A stretch of 64,000 nt of DNA from Tenacibaculum sp. 190130A14a (lineage in GTDB: Bacteria; Bacteroidota; Bacteroidia; Flavobacteriales; Flavobacteriaceae), in the NCBI RefSeq assembly GCF_964048965.1, contig NZ_OZ040189.1:3104501-3168500 (forward strand). Direction: 5' to 3'. How positions within the stretch are numbered: position 1 is the stretch's first letter; each line of letters begins with the position of its first letter. The notes beneath the pieces are model-generated. The model searched no databases. It was not told where the DNA came from and worked only from the letters and a program-made list of their open reading frames with translations. Below, piece after piece: positions 30,225 to 38,826 of the stretch. Position numbers and translations under genes: made by a program.

Positions 30225-32942
30225 ATGTCTAATAGAAAGCTTAAAAATTTAATTACGTGTTTATTCGTTTTCTATTTACATATTTCTATAGCTATAGGTC
30301 AATTTTCTTATAAAGAGATTTCTTATAAATATAAAAATGAAAAACTTTCTTTAGAAAAAGTTGATAGTATCCTATCAACTTTTTTACCTAAAGATTCAAC
30401 CTATGCTCAAATTGCCCATAATTTTTCCTATTATTTCTACAAGAAAAAAAGGCTATATGATTTAGCTATACAATATGGAAAAATTGAGGTTGCCGTTTTA
30501 GATAGTTTAAATTTAAAAAATGATAATTACACCAATGCCCTCTACAATTTGGGTAAATTTCATTTCTATAAAAAAGAATTTGATACGGCTATTATGTATT
30601 ATCAACAAGCGATCAATTCGAATAAGTTTCCTAAAAAAATTGGGCAATCTTATTGTGAGCTTGGTAAAATATATCATTTTAAAGGGGACTTATACAAAGC
30701 CCTAAATTACTACAATTACGGAATCAATATACTAAAAACACATGGTAGTTTAAAAAGTAAAATTTCTCAATATATCAGTTTAGCTTATGCTTGTAAAGAC
30801 ATGAATACAAAGAATACAACTATCTTAGGGATTGCTTCGCTTCAAAAAGCTGATAGTATTATTAAAGAAAATAACAATTTAAATACTTCTCATAACTTTT
30901 ATACACTTAATACCAATTATGCCAATTTATACGCCTTAAAGCATCAGTATAACTTTAATAAAGCGAAAAAACACTATCAAAAAAACCTGAAAAGGGCCTT
31001 AAATGAGCATAATGAGGAGTATATCATCAATTCTTATTTAAACCTAGGAGAGTTATATTTGAATGAGCAAAAAGATAGTAGTTTATTCTTTTTACAAAAA
31101 AGTATTCAATTTGATATTGATGAAATCGAAGACAAAACCATGTTCTCGGAGGCTCATAGAATTTTATCAAATTATTATGTTTCTAAAAACAATCTTACTA
31201 CAGCTCTTGAACATATTAATACCTCTTTAAGCATTAGTTTTAATAGCGAACAACTTAAATTGCTATCACAGGATGTCCTAATCAATGCCTTGGATAAGCC
31301 TAATATTATAAGAGCTTTGAAAGGTAAAAATGAAATTCTAATTAAGTTACATGAATTAGAGAAACAACAGCATTACCTTGATGAAGCGATATTCAATACA
31401 AATTTTGCGAATCGGTTTATCCAAACAATTATTGAATTCAGTTCAGAAACCGACACTAAATTCTTATGGAGAGCTGGTATTTCGGATATCTTTGAGCTAG
31501 GTATAAAGAGTGCATATCTTCTAAGTAAACCTTCTTTAATGTTTGAGTTTTCAGAAAAAAACAAAGCTTTTTTACTTACACAAAGTATCCATAATAATGA
31601 ACAGAACTCAGGATTACCAGATAGAGTTAAAAATTTAGATATCTCTTTTCGAAAACAAATCTTACATCTTGAAGAACACAATAGTTCAACACTTAAAAAA
31701 GATTCTCTTTTCAATCTCAAGGAAAAATATATCAGTTTTAAAGATTCTATCAGTCAATTATACCCGTTGTTTACTAACTACAAAAAAAAGAGTTATTATA
31801 CTCCTTTAAGCCTTGTTCAAAAAAAGTTATCTCATAACCAAATTGTTTGTTCTTTTTCTAATATCTCTTCAAATGATAGTATTAACAACATTTACGGAAT
31901 AGTTATTTCAAAAAACAAAATATTTCCTTTTACCAGTATTCTTAGTAACCAAACCTACAACACTTATAAAGAATTAATTTCTAAACCTTTAAAAAACAAG
32001 TTTGAGTTAGATAATTTTAAGATAATATCTTTTAAATTATACAATCAACTATTCCCTTCGAATGAAATCAAGGAACTTCTTAAAAATAAAAACCTAATCA
32101 TAATTCCAGATGTTTCATTCGAAAACATTCCTTTTGAAAGTTTAATTACTGAAGAGAATAAAGTTAAATATCTCGTAGAGAGTTCTAACATTAGCTATGC
32201 TTATTCATATTCTTTTTTAGATTACAATAAACAGTTAAAGCGAAATACAAACATTGATTTTGTGAGCTTTGCTCCAGTAAATTTTAGTAATCCAAAATTA
32301 AATTCTTTAAATAATACATTAAAAGAAACCAATAACATTGGTAATTTGATAAACGGAACACAGTACTTATACAAACAGGCTTCTAAAGCCAACTTTTTTG
32401 ATTCTAGTTCACATTCTAAAATAATTCATTTAGCAACACATGCAAACTCATCTCAAACTCCAACTATCTATTTTACTAAAGACTCTTTAAAACTCCATGA
32501 ACTCTATACTTTTAAAAACAATGCAGATTTAGTAGTGTTAAGCGCTTGTGAGACTAATTTGGGAAAGATAAAAAAGGGAGAAGGGACTTTAAGTTTATCC
32601 AGAGGGTTCTTTCACTCCGGTACCAATTCGGTATTATCTTCTTTATGGAATGTAAATGATAAATCCACAAGTTTTATTATGAACCAATTTTACAAAAACT
32701 TATTAAATAAACAATCTAAGAGTGATGCTTTAAACAATGCAAAAAGAGTTTATTTAAAAAAGCATTCTCTAACGGAACAATCTCCATACTACTGGGCTTC
32801 GTTTGTTTTAATCGGTGATACACAGACTGTTTTTAATTCTAATCTATGGATATATATCTATTCTGCAATAAGTTTAATCATATTCTTAGTGATATTTATT
32901 TATTTCAAAAAAACAAGTCTTAAATCTTCTAGAGATAATTAA
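30225..32942 (+). CDS. Exported TPR-CHAT caspase-like protease 2
   Basis: 905-residue paralogue of the protein at 26869 with the same order: signal sequence, TPR array (LGKFHFYKKEFDTAIMYYQQ, LGKIYHFKGDLYKALNYYN), CHAT domain with His about 739 (HLATHA) and Cys about 775 (VVLSACETN), and a C-terminal transmembrane helix with a basic tail. His and Cys are 36 residues apart in both copies. It starts 12 bp after the small gene carrying the TAG. An early hairpin followed by six Ts lies inside its coding sequence at 30355. Confidence 0.88.
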   Translation: MSNRKLKNLITCLFVFYLHISIAIGQFSYKEISYKYKNEKLSLEKVDSILSTFLPKDSTYAQIAHNFSYYFYKKKRLYDLAIQYGKIEVAVLDSLNLKNDNYTNALYNLGKFHFYKKEFDTAIMYYQQAINSNKFPKKIGQSYCELGKIYHFKGDLYKALNYYNYGINILKTHGSLKSKISQYISLAYACKDMNTKNTTILGIASLQKADSIIKENNNLNTSHNFYTLNTNYANLYALKHQYNFNKAKKHYQKNLKRALNEHNEEYIINSYLNLGELYLNEQKDSSLFFLQKSIQFDIDEIEDKTMFSEAHRILSNYYVSKNNLTTALEHINTSLSISFNSEQLKLLSQDVLINALDKPNIIRALKGKNEILIKLHELEKQQHYLDEAIFNTNFANRFIQTIIEFSSETDTKFLWRAGISDIFELGIKSAYLLSKPSLMFEFSEKNKAFLLTQSIHNNEQNSGLPDRVKNLDISFRKQILHLEEHNSSTLKKDSLFNLKEKYISFKDSISQLYPLFTNYKKKSYYTPLSLVQKKLSHNQIVCSFSNISSNDSINNIYGIVISKNKIFPFTSILSNQTYNTYKELISKPLKNKFELDNFKIISFKLYNQLFPSNEIKELLKNKNLIIIPDVSFENIPFESLITEENKVKYLVESSNISYAYSYSFLDYNKQLKRNTNIDFVSFAPVNFSNPKLNSLNNTLKETNNIGNLINGTQYLYKQASKANFFDSSSHSKIIHLATHANSSQTPTIYFTKDSLKLHELYTFKNNADLVVLSACETNLGKIKKGEGTLSLSRGFFHSGTNSVLSSLWNVNDKSTSFIMNQFYKNLLNKQSKSDALNNAKRVYLKKHSLTEQSPYYWASFVLIGDTQTVFNSNLWIYIYSAISLIIFLVIFIYFKKTSLKSSRDN
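30355..30385 (+). other. Terminator-like hairpin inside the second CHAT gene
   Basis: A 13-bp perfect stem (AAAAAGTTGATAG with CTATCAACTTTTT, 4-nt loop) ends in six Ts, near codon 45. It closely resembles the terminator at 33574, and the first CHAT gene has no such structure. It could cause premature termination. Confidence 0.5.
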
Positions 32943-32968
32943 ACTATAAAATATTCAAGCTATATATT

Positions 32969-32976
32969 GGGTAACA
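32969..32976 (+). promoter_or_regulatory. GGGTAACA box, third copy
   Basis: GGGTAACA lies 48 bp before the ATG of the small protein at 33025, with TGAACAA 13 bases downstream. The position is the same as at 26292 and 29688, although a TAnnTTTG element is not clear here. Confidence 0.5.
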
Positions 32977-33024
32977 GAATCCTTTAAATTGAACAATTAA
33001 AAAGAATATTAAAACATAAATTTC

Positions 33025-33504
33025 ATGAAAAAACTCAATGTATTACGTAATTCCCTACTGTTAGCTGTAACTTTTATTATGCTTAGTTTTATTAATAAAG
33101 AACATTTATCAAATTTTGCTCTTAATACAGAAACTAAAGAAAGTACACCATACCAAGTTAATAACACCTTGTTAATTACTTATGTTTCTGGAACTACAGA
33201 AGCTCAAAAACAAGCTATTAGACTTTGTTTGGTCAACAGTTTTGAAGCTAGCATCATTAGTATAACTCCTTGCTCTGTGAATCAAAATGCAGAAGTATTA
33301 GAGTTTCATGAAACTATTTTTCCCATTGGATCAAACGGAAAAGCTAATGACGATGATGACGATAGTAAAGATTTTAACCAAATCACTTTTGCTACTTTAA
33401 ATAATGCTATTAATAGCTGCAGCAATTTTAACATCCTTTCTTATTCAACAATATGGGAGTGTAGTGATCTAAGTCCATTTGTTAATGGAGACAGTGGCTT
33501 TTAA
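33025..33504 (+). CDS. Small exported acidic protein, intact paralogue
   Basis: 159 residues, function unknown. It has a signal sequence (NSLLLAVTFIMLSFI), a conserved SGTTEAQKQAIRLCL segment, two Cys before a five-Asp acidic stretch (NDDDDDS), and a C-terminal IWECSDLSPF motif shared with the protein at 29778. It is followed by a terminator, which ends the CHAT locus. It has no CHAT gene directly after it. It could be a secreted substrate, inhibitor or ligand of the CHAT proteases; that is inference. Confidence 0.75.
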   Translation: MKKLNVLRNSLLLAVTFIMLSFINKEHLSNFALNTETKESTPYQVNNTLLITYVSGTTEAQKQAIRLCLVNSFEASIISITPCSVNQNAEVLEFHETIFPIGSNGKANDDDDDSKDFNQITFATLNNAINSCSNFNILSYSTIWECSDLSPFVNGDSGF

Positions 33505-33573
33505 AAATAATTCATGTTGCATTTTTGAGATTTATATTATACGAGTATCTGTTCAATACAAATTTCAAATTAG

Positions 33574-33607
33574 AAAAAAGTTGATAGAATACTATCAGCT
33601 TTTTTTA
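33574..33607. terminator. Intrinsic terminator ending the CHAT locus
   Basis: GTTGATAG pairs with CTATCAGC around AATA, with A-run before and T7 after. It separates the CHAT locus from the peptide-secretion module. Confidence 0.88.
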
Positions 33608-33752
33608 TTTCTAATTTCTAAAATCACTCTATAACTAACCTATTTTCTTTCTAGATTATTGATTTCACTCATCTAAACAACCATCATAAATACCAGTTTT
33701 TGAATAACTTTACTTACAGTCATCATGTTTTTTCATTTTTTTTCAAAAAAAA

Positions 33753-33760
33753 GGGTAACA
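33753..33760 (+). promoter_or_regulatory. GGGTAACA box, fourth copy, before peptide module 1
   Basis: GGGTAACA lies 39 bp before the TTG start of the first C39-like/VKOR gene. Downstream bases fit the -10-like part less well than in the other three. It hints that module 1 might share a regulator with the CHAT locus. Module 2 has no such box. Confidence 0.4.
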
Positions 33761-33799
33761 TAAAACTAAACACGTAACTGTTTAGTAAATACTCTTATT

Positions 33800-35392
33800 T
33801 TGAAAGACACATTATTTATTTTAGTTCAAAGATTATTAAAGAGCAATGCTATTTCATTTGATAAAGACGAATTAGCATTCCAAATACAAAGTCATCCATC
33901 ATATCCAAGTTTACATGCCATTACAGGTGTGCTAGATCATTTCAATATTGAAAATGTTGCTGCAGATGTTCCTGCTAATAAAGAAACTTTGGTACAATTA
34001 CCTGATTCTTTTCTTGCTCAAATATCCACAGATAAGGGAAAAGACCTTGTCATTGTACAAAGGAAAGGTTTAGACTATTTTATTTACAATTCAGAGAACA
34101 AAAAAGAAAAACATACTGAAGAAGAGTTTCTTCAAAAGTTTACAGGAATTATTGTTGCTGTAGAAAAAACAGGTGAGAGTGTTCAGCCAGAAAAGAAATC
34201 TAATCTTATCAAATTTATAGCTCTTGGTTTATTAATTGGTTTAACAGGTTTCTCTTTATATCAAAGCTCAGTTAATTTATTTACACTTGGCTATTTCGTA
34301 TTATCTGTTGTTGGAATTGTTACAAGTATTGCTATTGTTAAACAAGAATTAGGATTAAAAACATCTATCGGAAATGCCTTTTGTTCAGGAGCAGATGATA
34401 AGAAAGATTGTGATGCTGTATTAACCTCTAAAGGAGCAGAAATTATAAAAGGATATAAACTTAGTGATTTAAGTGTGTTATATTTTTCTGGACTTACTCT
34501 ATTAACGTTAGCACAAATTTCTAATCCTGCCATTGCCTATACCATTAGTTTATTAGCAATTCCAGTTACTTTATATTCTATCTATTATCAATATGCTGTT
34601 GTAAAAAAATGGTGTATGTTATGTTTGAGTATTGTAGGGGTTTTATGGTTACAAGCAGCAGTTCCTTTAATTACCAATACGTATATCACTGAATTTGTAC
34701 CAACCAGCTTTGTTACTTTTGGTATCGTTGCTTCAATAACCTGGTTAGCTTGGTATTATATAAAACCATTAGTAGCAGAAGTAACTGAATTAAGAAAAGA
34801 AAAAATAGAACATGTTAAGTTTAAAAGAAACTTTACGTTGTTTGATAATTTATTACAAAAATCACCGCAATTACATACCCAAATAACAAACAGTCAAGAG
34901 ATTGTTTTTGGAAATCCTAACTCAACTTTAGAGTTAACCATTGTAACCAATCCATTTTGTGGACATTGTAAGCCTGTGCATGAGCATATTGATGAGATTT
35001 TACATCGCTATGCAAATAATGTAAAGATCAAGATCAGGTTTAATATCAACATTCAAGACAAAGAAGGTGATGCTGTAAAAATTACTAGTCGACTCATAGA
35101 AATATACCATACCCAAGGAAGTGAGGCTTGTTTAAAAGCTATGGATGCCATTTATGGAGGAGAAAAGCCAGAAAAGTGGTTGCAAGCTTATGGTAATTGC
35201 ACTCAAAAAGAATTGTATATCGAAGAATTAGAAAGAGAAAACACTTGGTGTCAAGACAACTCGATTAATTTCACTCCAGAAATATTAGTAAACGGAAGAT
35301 CATTCCCTAAAGAATACAGTAGAACAGACCTAATCTTCTTTATAGAAGAACTAGAAGAAAAATATCAGGAATTTGTTTCAGTACCTCAATAA
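33800..35392 (+). CDS. Degenerate C39-like / VKOR / thioredoxin fusion, copy 1
   Basis: 530-residue disulfide-forming membrane protein. Residues 1–130 resemble a C39 peptidase fold (SHPSYPSLHAITGVLDHFNIE, then LAQISTDKGKDLVIVQ) but lack the catalytic Cys, so this part may bind leaders rather than cut. The VKOR domain of several membrane spans follows, with loop cysteines (FCSGADDKKDCDAV, about 195–204) and the redox CMLC (about 271–274). A C-terminal DsbA/thioredoxin-like domain carries CGHC (about 387–390). With cysteine-rich peptides next to it, the likely job is oxidising exported peptides. Start is TTG; the copy at 44441 starts with ATG. Confidence 0.88.
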   Translation: MKDTLFILVQRLLKSNAISFDKDELAFQIQSHPSYPSLHAITGVLDHFNIENVAADVPANKETLVQLPDSFLAQISTDKGKDLVIVQRKGLDYFIYNSENKKEKHTEEEFLQKFTGIIVAVEKTGESVQPEKKSNLIKFIALGLLIGLTGFSLYQSSVNLFTLGYFVLSVVGIVTSIAIVKQELGLKTSIGNAFCSGADDKKDCDAVLTSKGAEIIKGYKLSDLSVLYFSGLTLLTLAQISNPAIAYTISLLAIPVTLYSIYYQYAVVKKWCMLCLSIVGVLWLQAAVPLITNTYITEFVPTSFVTFGIVASITWLAWYYIKPLVAEVTELRKEKIEHVKFKRNFTLFDNLLQKSPQLHTQITNSQEIVFGNPNSTLELTIVTNPFCGHCKPVHEHIDEILHRYANNVKIKIRFNINIQDKEGDAVKITSRLIEIYHTQGSEACLKAMDAIYGGEKPEKWLQAYGNCTQKELYIEELERENTWCQDNSINFTPEILVNGRSFPKEYSRTDLIFFIEELEEKYQEFVSVPQ

Positions 35393-35505
35393 AATTGCTA
35401 TTACTAAAAAAAGAAATGCCGTTTAGGGAAAATTGCTCAAATACTATGAAAACAATCAAAGCATAAGCTTTAAATATTCTCTCGCACTTAACATAGATTT
35501 TAATA

Positions 35506-35540
35506 AGACTCATCCCTTGAGGGTCTCTAAATGTTCGAGG
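35506..35540 (+). ncRNA. Pseudoknot leader, copy 1
   Basis: H-type pseudoknot in the RNA upstream of the first peptide. Stem 1 is AGACTC with GGGTCT, loop 1 is ATC, stem 2 is CCTTGA with TCGAGG, and the crossing loop 3 is 8 nt. Both stems use G-U pairs where the primary sequence differs from the other copies. 28 nt separate it from the ATG. Confidence 0.75.
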
Positions 35541-35568
35541 ATTAATTTAATTTAATTATTATTTAATC

Positions 35569-35742
35569 ATGAAAAACCAAATTTTAAACTTCGGAAAAGC
35601 TTTAAACAACGCTGAGCAAAAAAAAGTAAATGGAGGTAAGTTCGAAATGTCTTGCGCAGAAGCAAACTGGACTCCTTACACTTGTGAGTTAGCTCAACAA
35701 AATCCACCAATGTATGATACTATGTATCGTAAATGCTGTTAA
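35569..35742 (+). CDS. GG-leader cysteine-rich peptide P1
   Basis: 57 residues. The leader of 23 residues (MKNQILNFG ... EQKKVNGG) ends in the double glycine cut by C39 peptidases, with Val at -4. The core has 34 residues and four cysteines (MSC, YTC and a final CC), so two disulfides are possible. It lies between the VKOR fusion and the PCAT gene, preceded by a pseudoknot and followed by a terminator. Function not known; secreted toxin, bacteriocin or signal are the options. Confidence 0.88.
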   Translation: MKNQILNFGKALNNAEQKKVNGGKFEMSCAEANWTPYTCELAQQNPPMYDTMYRKCC

Positions 35743-35750
35743 GCTAATTA

Positions 35751-35785
35751 CCTACCAAATGAGCTTAGCCATTTGGTAGGTTTTT
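35751..35785 (+). terminator. Terminator after P1
   Basis: CCTACCAAATG pairs with CATTTGGTAGG, followed by five Ts. It insulates P1 from the transporter gene, so PCAT1 depends on read-through or its own promoter. Confidence 0.88.
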
Positions 35786-35863
35786 ATATCGAAGATTTTA
35801 AAATAGCCCCTCAGCGTTTCTTATTACTTCGATTGTTTTATACATCTTAAACCTACTATATAG

Positions 35864-38050
35864 TTGAAAAAATTTCCATCATATCGACAAACTGAAGCAA
35901 AAGATTGTGGACCAACATGTATCAAGATCATTGCAAAGCATTATGGTAAAACAATTAACACACAACAACTACGTAAATTAAGTGAAACCACTAGAGAAGG
36001 TAGTAGTTTATTAGGATTAAGTGAGGCTGTTGAATCAATCGGATTCAAATCCTTAGGGATAAAACTAGCGTTTAATAAACTTAAAGAAGCTCCTTTTCCT
36101 TGTATTATCCATTGGAATAAAAATCACTATGTAGTTTTATATAAAATCAAAAAGGATACAGTATACATTTCTGATCCTGCTCATGGGCTCATCACCTTTA
36201 CCAAAGAAGAATTCATTCAACATTGGATAGGTAACAATGCCGATGAAAACACAGAAGAAGGTATTGCGTTACTTGTTGAACCTACTCCTAAGTTTTACAG
36301 CGAGGAGTTTGAAGAAGATGAAAAGTTTGGCTTTGGATTTATTTTCAGATATCTCTTTAAATACAAAAAGTTTGTTGTTCAGTTAATCATTGGGCTATTA
36401 GCAGGAAGTTTATTACAATTAATTCTTCCTTTTTTAACCCAAAGTGTGGTAGATGTTGGTATTAAGAATCAAGACATCAACTTTGTGTACTTAATCTTAT
36501 TTGCACAGTTGTTCTTGTTTATTGGAAAAGCTTCTTTAGAGATTATTAGAAGTTGGATTCTATTACATCTTAGTACAAGAATCAATATTTCTTTGATTTC
36601 CGATTTTTTCATCAAGTTAATGAAATTACCTATTTCTTATTTTGATGTGAGAATGACAGGAGATTTATTACAAAGAATCAATGATCATAAACGTATTGAG
36701 AGAATCTTAACGACATCCTCTTTAACAGTATTGTTCTCCTTTTTCAATTTAATCATATTCAGTTTTGTACTGGCATACTATAGCTTACAAATATTTGGTG
36801 TTTTTGTACTGGGAAGTGTCTTGTATTTCGGTTGGGTACTTTTCTTCTTTAAGAAACGAAAAGAGCTTGATTACAAACGATTCTCTCAAGTAAGTCAAGA
36901 ACAAAGTAAAGTGATTGAGCTGATCAATGGAATGCAGGAAATAAAACTCCATAATGCCGAAAGACGTATGCGATGGAATTGGGAATATGTACAAGCCAGG
37001 TTGTTTAAAGTAGCGACCAAAAGTTTAGCCTTAGAACAAACACAAAGTGTAGGATCTAACTTTATCAACGAACTTAAAAACATGTTCATTACCATACTCT
37101 CTGCCAAACTAGTAATTGATGGAAACATCACACTAGGTATGATGATGGCTATTAGTTATATCGTAGGACAATTAAATGGTCCTATTACACAGCTAATCAA
37201 TTTTATGAGAGATGTACAAGATGCACAAATATCGGTAGACAGGTTAGGAGAAATACACAACATGGAAGATGAGGAAAAACCAGAAGATGAAAAAGTAACA
37301 CAAATTCCTCCAAATGCAGCCATCAAACTCAACAATATCTCTTTTAGATATACTGGAGGATTAGAACCTGTGTTAAAAGATTTATCTCTTGAAATACCGG
37401 CTAATAAGACTACCGCTATTGTAGGAGTTAGTGGTAGTGGAAAGTCTACACTTATGAAACTATTGTTAGGCTTTTACCAAGTAGACAAAGGAGATATTAT
37501 GATTAACAATTTCAATTTAAAGAATATCTCACAAAAGGAATGGAGAAGAAACTGTGGAGTGGTGATGCAAGAAGGATACATCTTTAATGATTCTATTGCT
37601 AAGAACATTGCAGTAGGAGAAGATTATGTAGATAAAGAGAAACTAGCACATGCTATCGATGTAGCAAACATCTCTGATTATATAGAGAGCTTGCCTTTAG
37701 GATACAATACCAAGATAGGAAGTGAAGGTAACGGATTAAGTACAGGACAAAAGCAACGTTTACTCATTGCTAGGTCTGTATATAAAAATCCGAAGTTCTT
37801 ATTCTTTGATGAAGCTACTAGTGCTTTAGATGCCAATAATGAAAAGGTAATTATGGGAAAACTGAATACCTTTTTTGCAGATAAAACTGCAGTGGTGATT
37901 GCCCATAGATTGAGTACGGTAAAAAATGCACATCAAATTGTGGTGTTAGACAAAGGAAAGATCATTGAAAAAGGAACTCATCAAGAGTTAATTAAAATAA
38001 AAGGAAGCTATTATCACCTAGTAAAAAATCAATTAGACCTAGGTAAGTAA
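35864..38050 (+). CDS. C39-peptidase ABC exporter (PCAT), copy 1
   Basis: 728-residue half-transporter that cuts double-glycine leaders and exports the cores. Residues 1–135 are an intact C39 peptidase: oxyanion Gln 9 and catalytic Cys 15 (QTEAKDCGPTC), His in NHYVVLY and Asp in ISDPA. Six-helix transmembrane domain follows (about 160–440). The ATPase domain has Walker A GVSGSGKST, signature LSTGQKQR and Walker B FLFFDEATSALD. The start is TTG, as in copy 2. It differs from the copy at 46661 at only two residues that I can find (Arg/Gln 8 and Ile/Leu near the end). Confidence 0.95.
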   Translation: MKKFPSYRQTEAKDCGPTCIKIIAKHYGKTINTQQLRKLSETTREGSSLLGLSEAVESIGFKSLGIKLAFNKLKEAPFPCIIHWNKNHYVVLYKIKKDTVYISDPAHGLITFTKEEFIQHWIGNNADENTEEGIALLVEPTPKFYSEEFEEDEKFGFGFIFRYLFKYKKFVVQLIIGLLAGSLLQLILPFLTQSVVDVGIKNQDINFVYLILFAQLFLFIGKASLEIIRSWILLHLSTRINISLISDFFIKLMKLPISYFDVRMTGDLLQRINDHKRIERILTTSSLTVLFSFFNLIIFSFVLAYYSLQIFGVFVLGSVLYFGWVLFFFKKRKELDYKRFSQVSQEQSKVIELINGMQEIKLHNAERRMRWNWEYVQARLFKVATKSLALEQTQSVGSNFINELKNMFITILSAKLVIDGNITLGMMMAISYIVGQLNGPITQLINFMRDVQDAQISVDRLGEIHNMEDEEKPEDEKVTQIPPNAAIKLNNISFRYTGGLEPVLKDLSLEIPANKTTAIVGVSGSGKSTLMKLLLGFYQVDKGDIMINNFNLKNISQKEWRRNCGVVMQEGYIFNDSIAKNIAVGEDYVDKEKLAHAIDVANISDYIESLPLGYNTKIGSEGNGLSTGQKQRLLIARSVYKNPKFLFFDEATSALDANNEKVIMGKLNTFFADKTAVVIAHRLSTVKNAHQIVVLDKGKIIEKGTHQELIKIKGSYYHLVKNQLDLGK
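35864..38050 (+). repeat. Near-identical PCAT segment, copy 1 of tandem duplication
   Basis: This whole gene is repeated at 46661–48847, about 10.8 kb away in the same orientation, with only scattered silent changes. The neighbouring VKOR gene (34200–35160) is similarly repeated at 44841–45800. Flanking peptides and HlyD genes are much more diverged, pointing to local gene conversion. Confidence 0.9.
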
Positions 38051-38071
38051 ACATATTTTTTCGCGAAAAAT

Positions 38072-38107
38072 AGACACAAACCTTGAGTGTCTTTAAATAG
38101 TTCAAGG
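38072..38107 (+). ncRNA. Pseudoknot leader, copy 2
   Basis: Stem 1 AGACAC with GTGTCT, loop 1 AAA, stem 2 CCTTGA with TCAAGG, no spacer between stem 2 and the second strand of stem 1, loop 3 TTAAATAGT. TTCGCGAA lies 4 nt upstream, only 9 bp after the PCAT1 stop, so any promoter would have to be inside that gene. 29 nt to the P2 ATG. Confidence 0.85.
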
Positions 38108-38136
38108 ATTTTATCAAATTTTTAAATTATTAAAAA

Positions 38137-38349
38137 ATGAAAAAATCAATTTTAAATTTAGGAAAAGCTATCGCTAAAGCAGATCAAAAAACTATTAATG
38201 GAGGTTTCTTTGATAAAGATCCATGTCCATGTTCTTCTAACTATGTAGTACATTCAGATGGAGCTTGTTCATATGTTTCTAGCTTCCCTGGATCTCCTTT
38301 TAGATGTTTCGCTCAACATGGGCCAGTTAACGGTCTTTGTTGCGAATAA
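38137..38349 (+). CDS. GG-leader cysteine-rich peptide P2
   Basis: 70 residues. The 23-residue leader (MKKSILNLGKA ... KTINGG) is cut after GG with Ile at -4. The 47-residue core begins FFDKDPCPC and has six cysteines, ending in a CC pair. First peptide after PCAT1, behind pseudoknot 2. Its leader DNA is nearly identical to that of P3 and P9 while the core is unrelated. Confidence 0.9.
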   Translation: MKKSILNLGKAIAKADQKTINGGFFDKDPCPCSSNYVVHSDGACSYVSSFPGSPFRCFAQHGPVNGLCCE

Positions 38350-38376
38350 TTAAACTAAACCTATAAATTTATTATT

Positions 38377-38607
38377 ATGAAAAAATCAATTTTAACTTTA
38401 GGAAAAGCTATCACTAAAGCTGATCAAAAAACTATTAACGGAGGTATTGCTCCTTGTGACTACTACCACCAATATAACTTATGTTTCGGACCAGTTCCTG
38501 GATGTCAACCTTGTGGTAGAATAGATGACTACGTTGGAGCAAGAAGTTGTGGGTTATTTATCCATTTTAGTTGTGAAGGTAGCGGTGGTTTCATTCCTAA
38601 ATTCTAA
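38377..38607 (+). CDS. GG-leader cysteine-rich peptide P3
   Basis: 76 residues. Standard 23-residue leader ending TINGG. The 53-residue core starts IAPCDYYHQ and has six cysteines spaced 4, 13, 20, 23, 35 and 43, with aromatic residues between them. It lies 27 bp after P2, has no pseudoknot of its own and is presumably translated from the same RNA. Confidence 0.9.
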   Translation: MKKSILTLGKAITKADQKTINGGIAPCDYYHQYNLCFGPVPGCQPCGRIDDYVGARSCGLFIHFSCEGSGGFIPKF

Positions 38608-38613
38608 TATCTG

Positions 38614-38766
38614 ATGAAAAAGTCAATTTTAAACTTAGGTACAGTTCTTAATAAAAAGGAACAAAAAGAAGTTAACGGAGGACTATACTGGTGTGCTGGT
38701 GGTAATGCCCACACTACAAATAGATGGTGTCCAGTACGTTGCTTCAAAGGGAACTGCTTGCTATAA
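38614..38766 (+). CDS. GG-leader cysteine-rich peptide P4
   Basis: 50 residues, one of the smallest. Leader MKKSILNLG ... KEVNGG, then a 27-residue core with four cysteines (YWC, RWC, VRC, GNC) and a basic, Trp-containing character. The start is 6 bp after the P3 stop. A terminator follows before the HlyD gene. Confidence 0.88.
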   Translation: MKKSILNLGTVLNKKEQKEVNGGLYWCAGGNAHTTNRWCPVRCFKGNCLL

Positions 38767-38788
38767 TTATAGCTGCATCAATTAGCTT

Positions 38789-38814
38789 AGGAGGGGGTAA
38801 CTCCTCCTTTTTTT
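38789..38814 (+). terminator. Terminator after P2-P4
   Basis: AGGAGG pairs with CCTCCT around an 8-nt loop, followed by seven Ts. It separates the peptide group from the HlyD gene. Confidence 0.82.
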
Positions 38815-38826
38815 AAAACAATACTT

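Noticed and set aside
38072..38107. Reading the leader element as a plain protein-binding inverted repeat in DNA
   Set aside because: Two interleaved complementary pairs with fixed loop lengths and compensating changes in both stems fit RNA structure better; one copy changes stem 2 on both strands, which would destroy a sequence-specific DNA site.
38789..38814. GGGTAAC in the hairpin after P4 as a fifth copy of the CHAT-locus box
   Set aside because: Here the bases form the loop of an intrinsic terminator and no gene start lies at the right distance.
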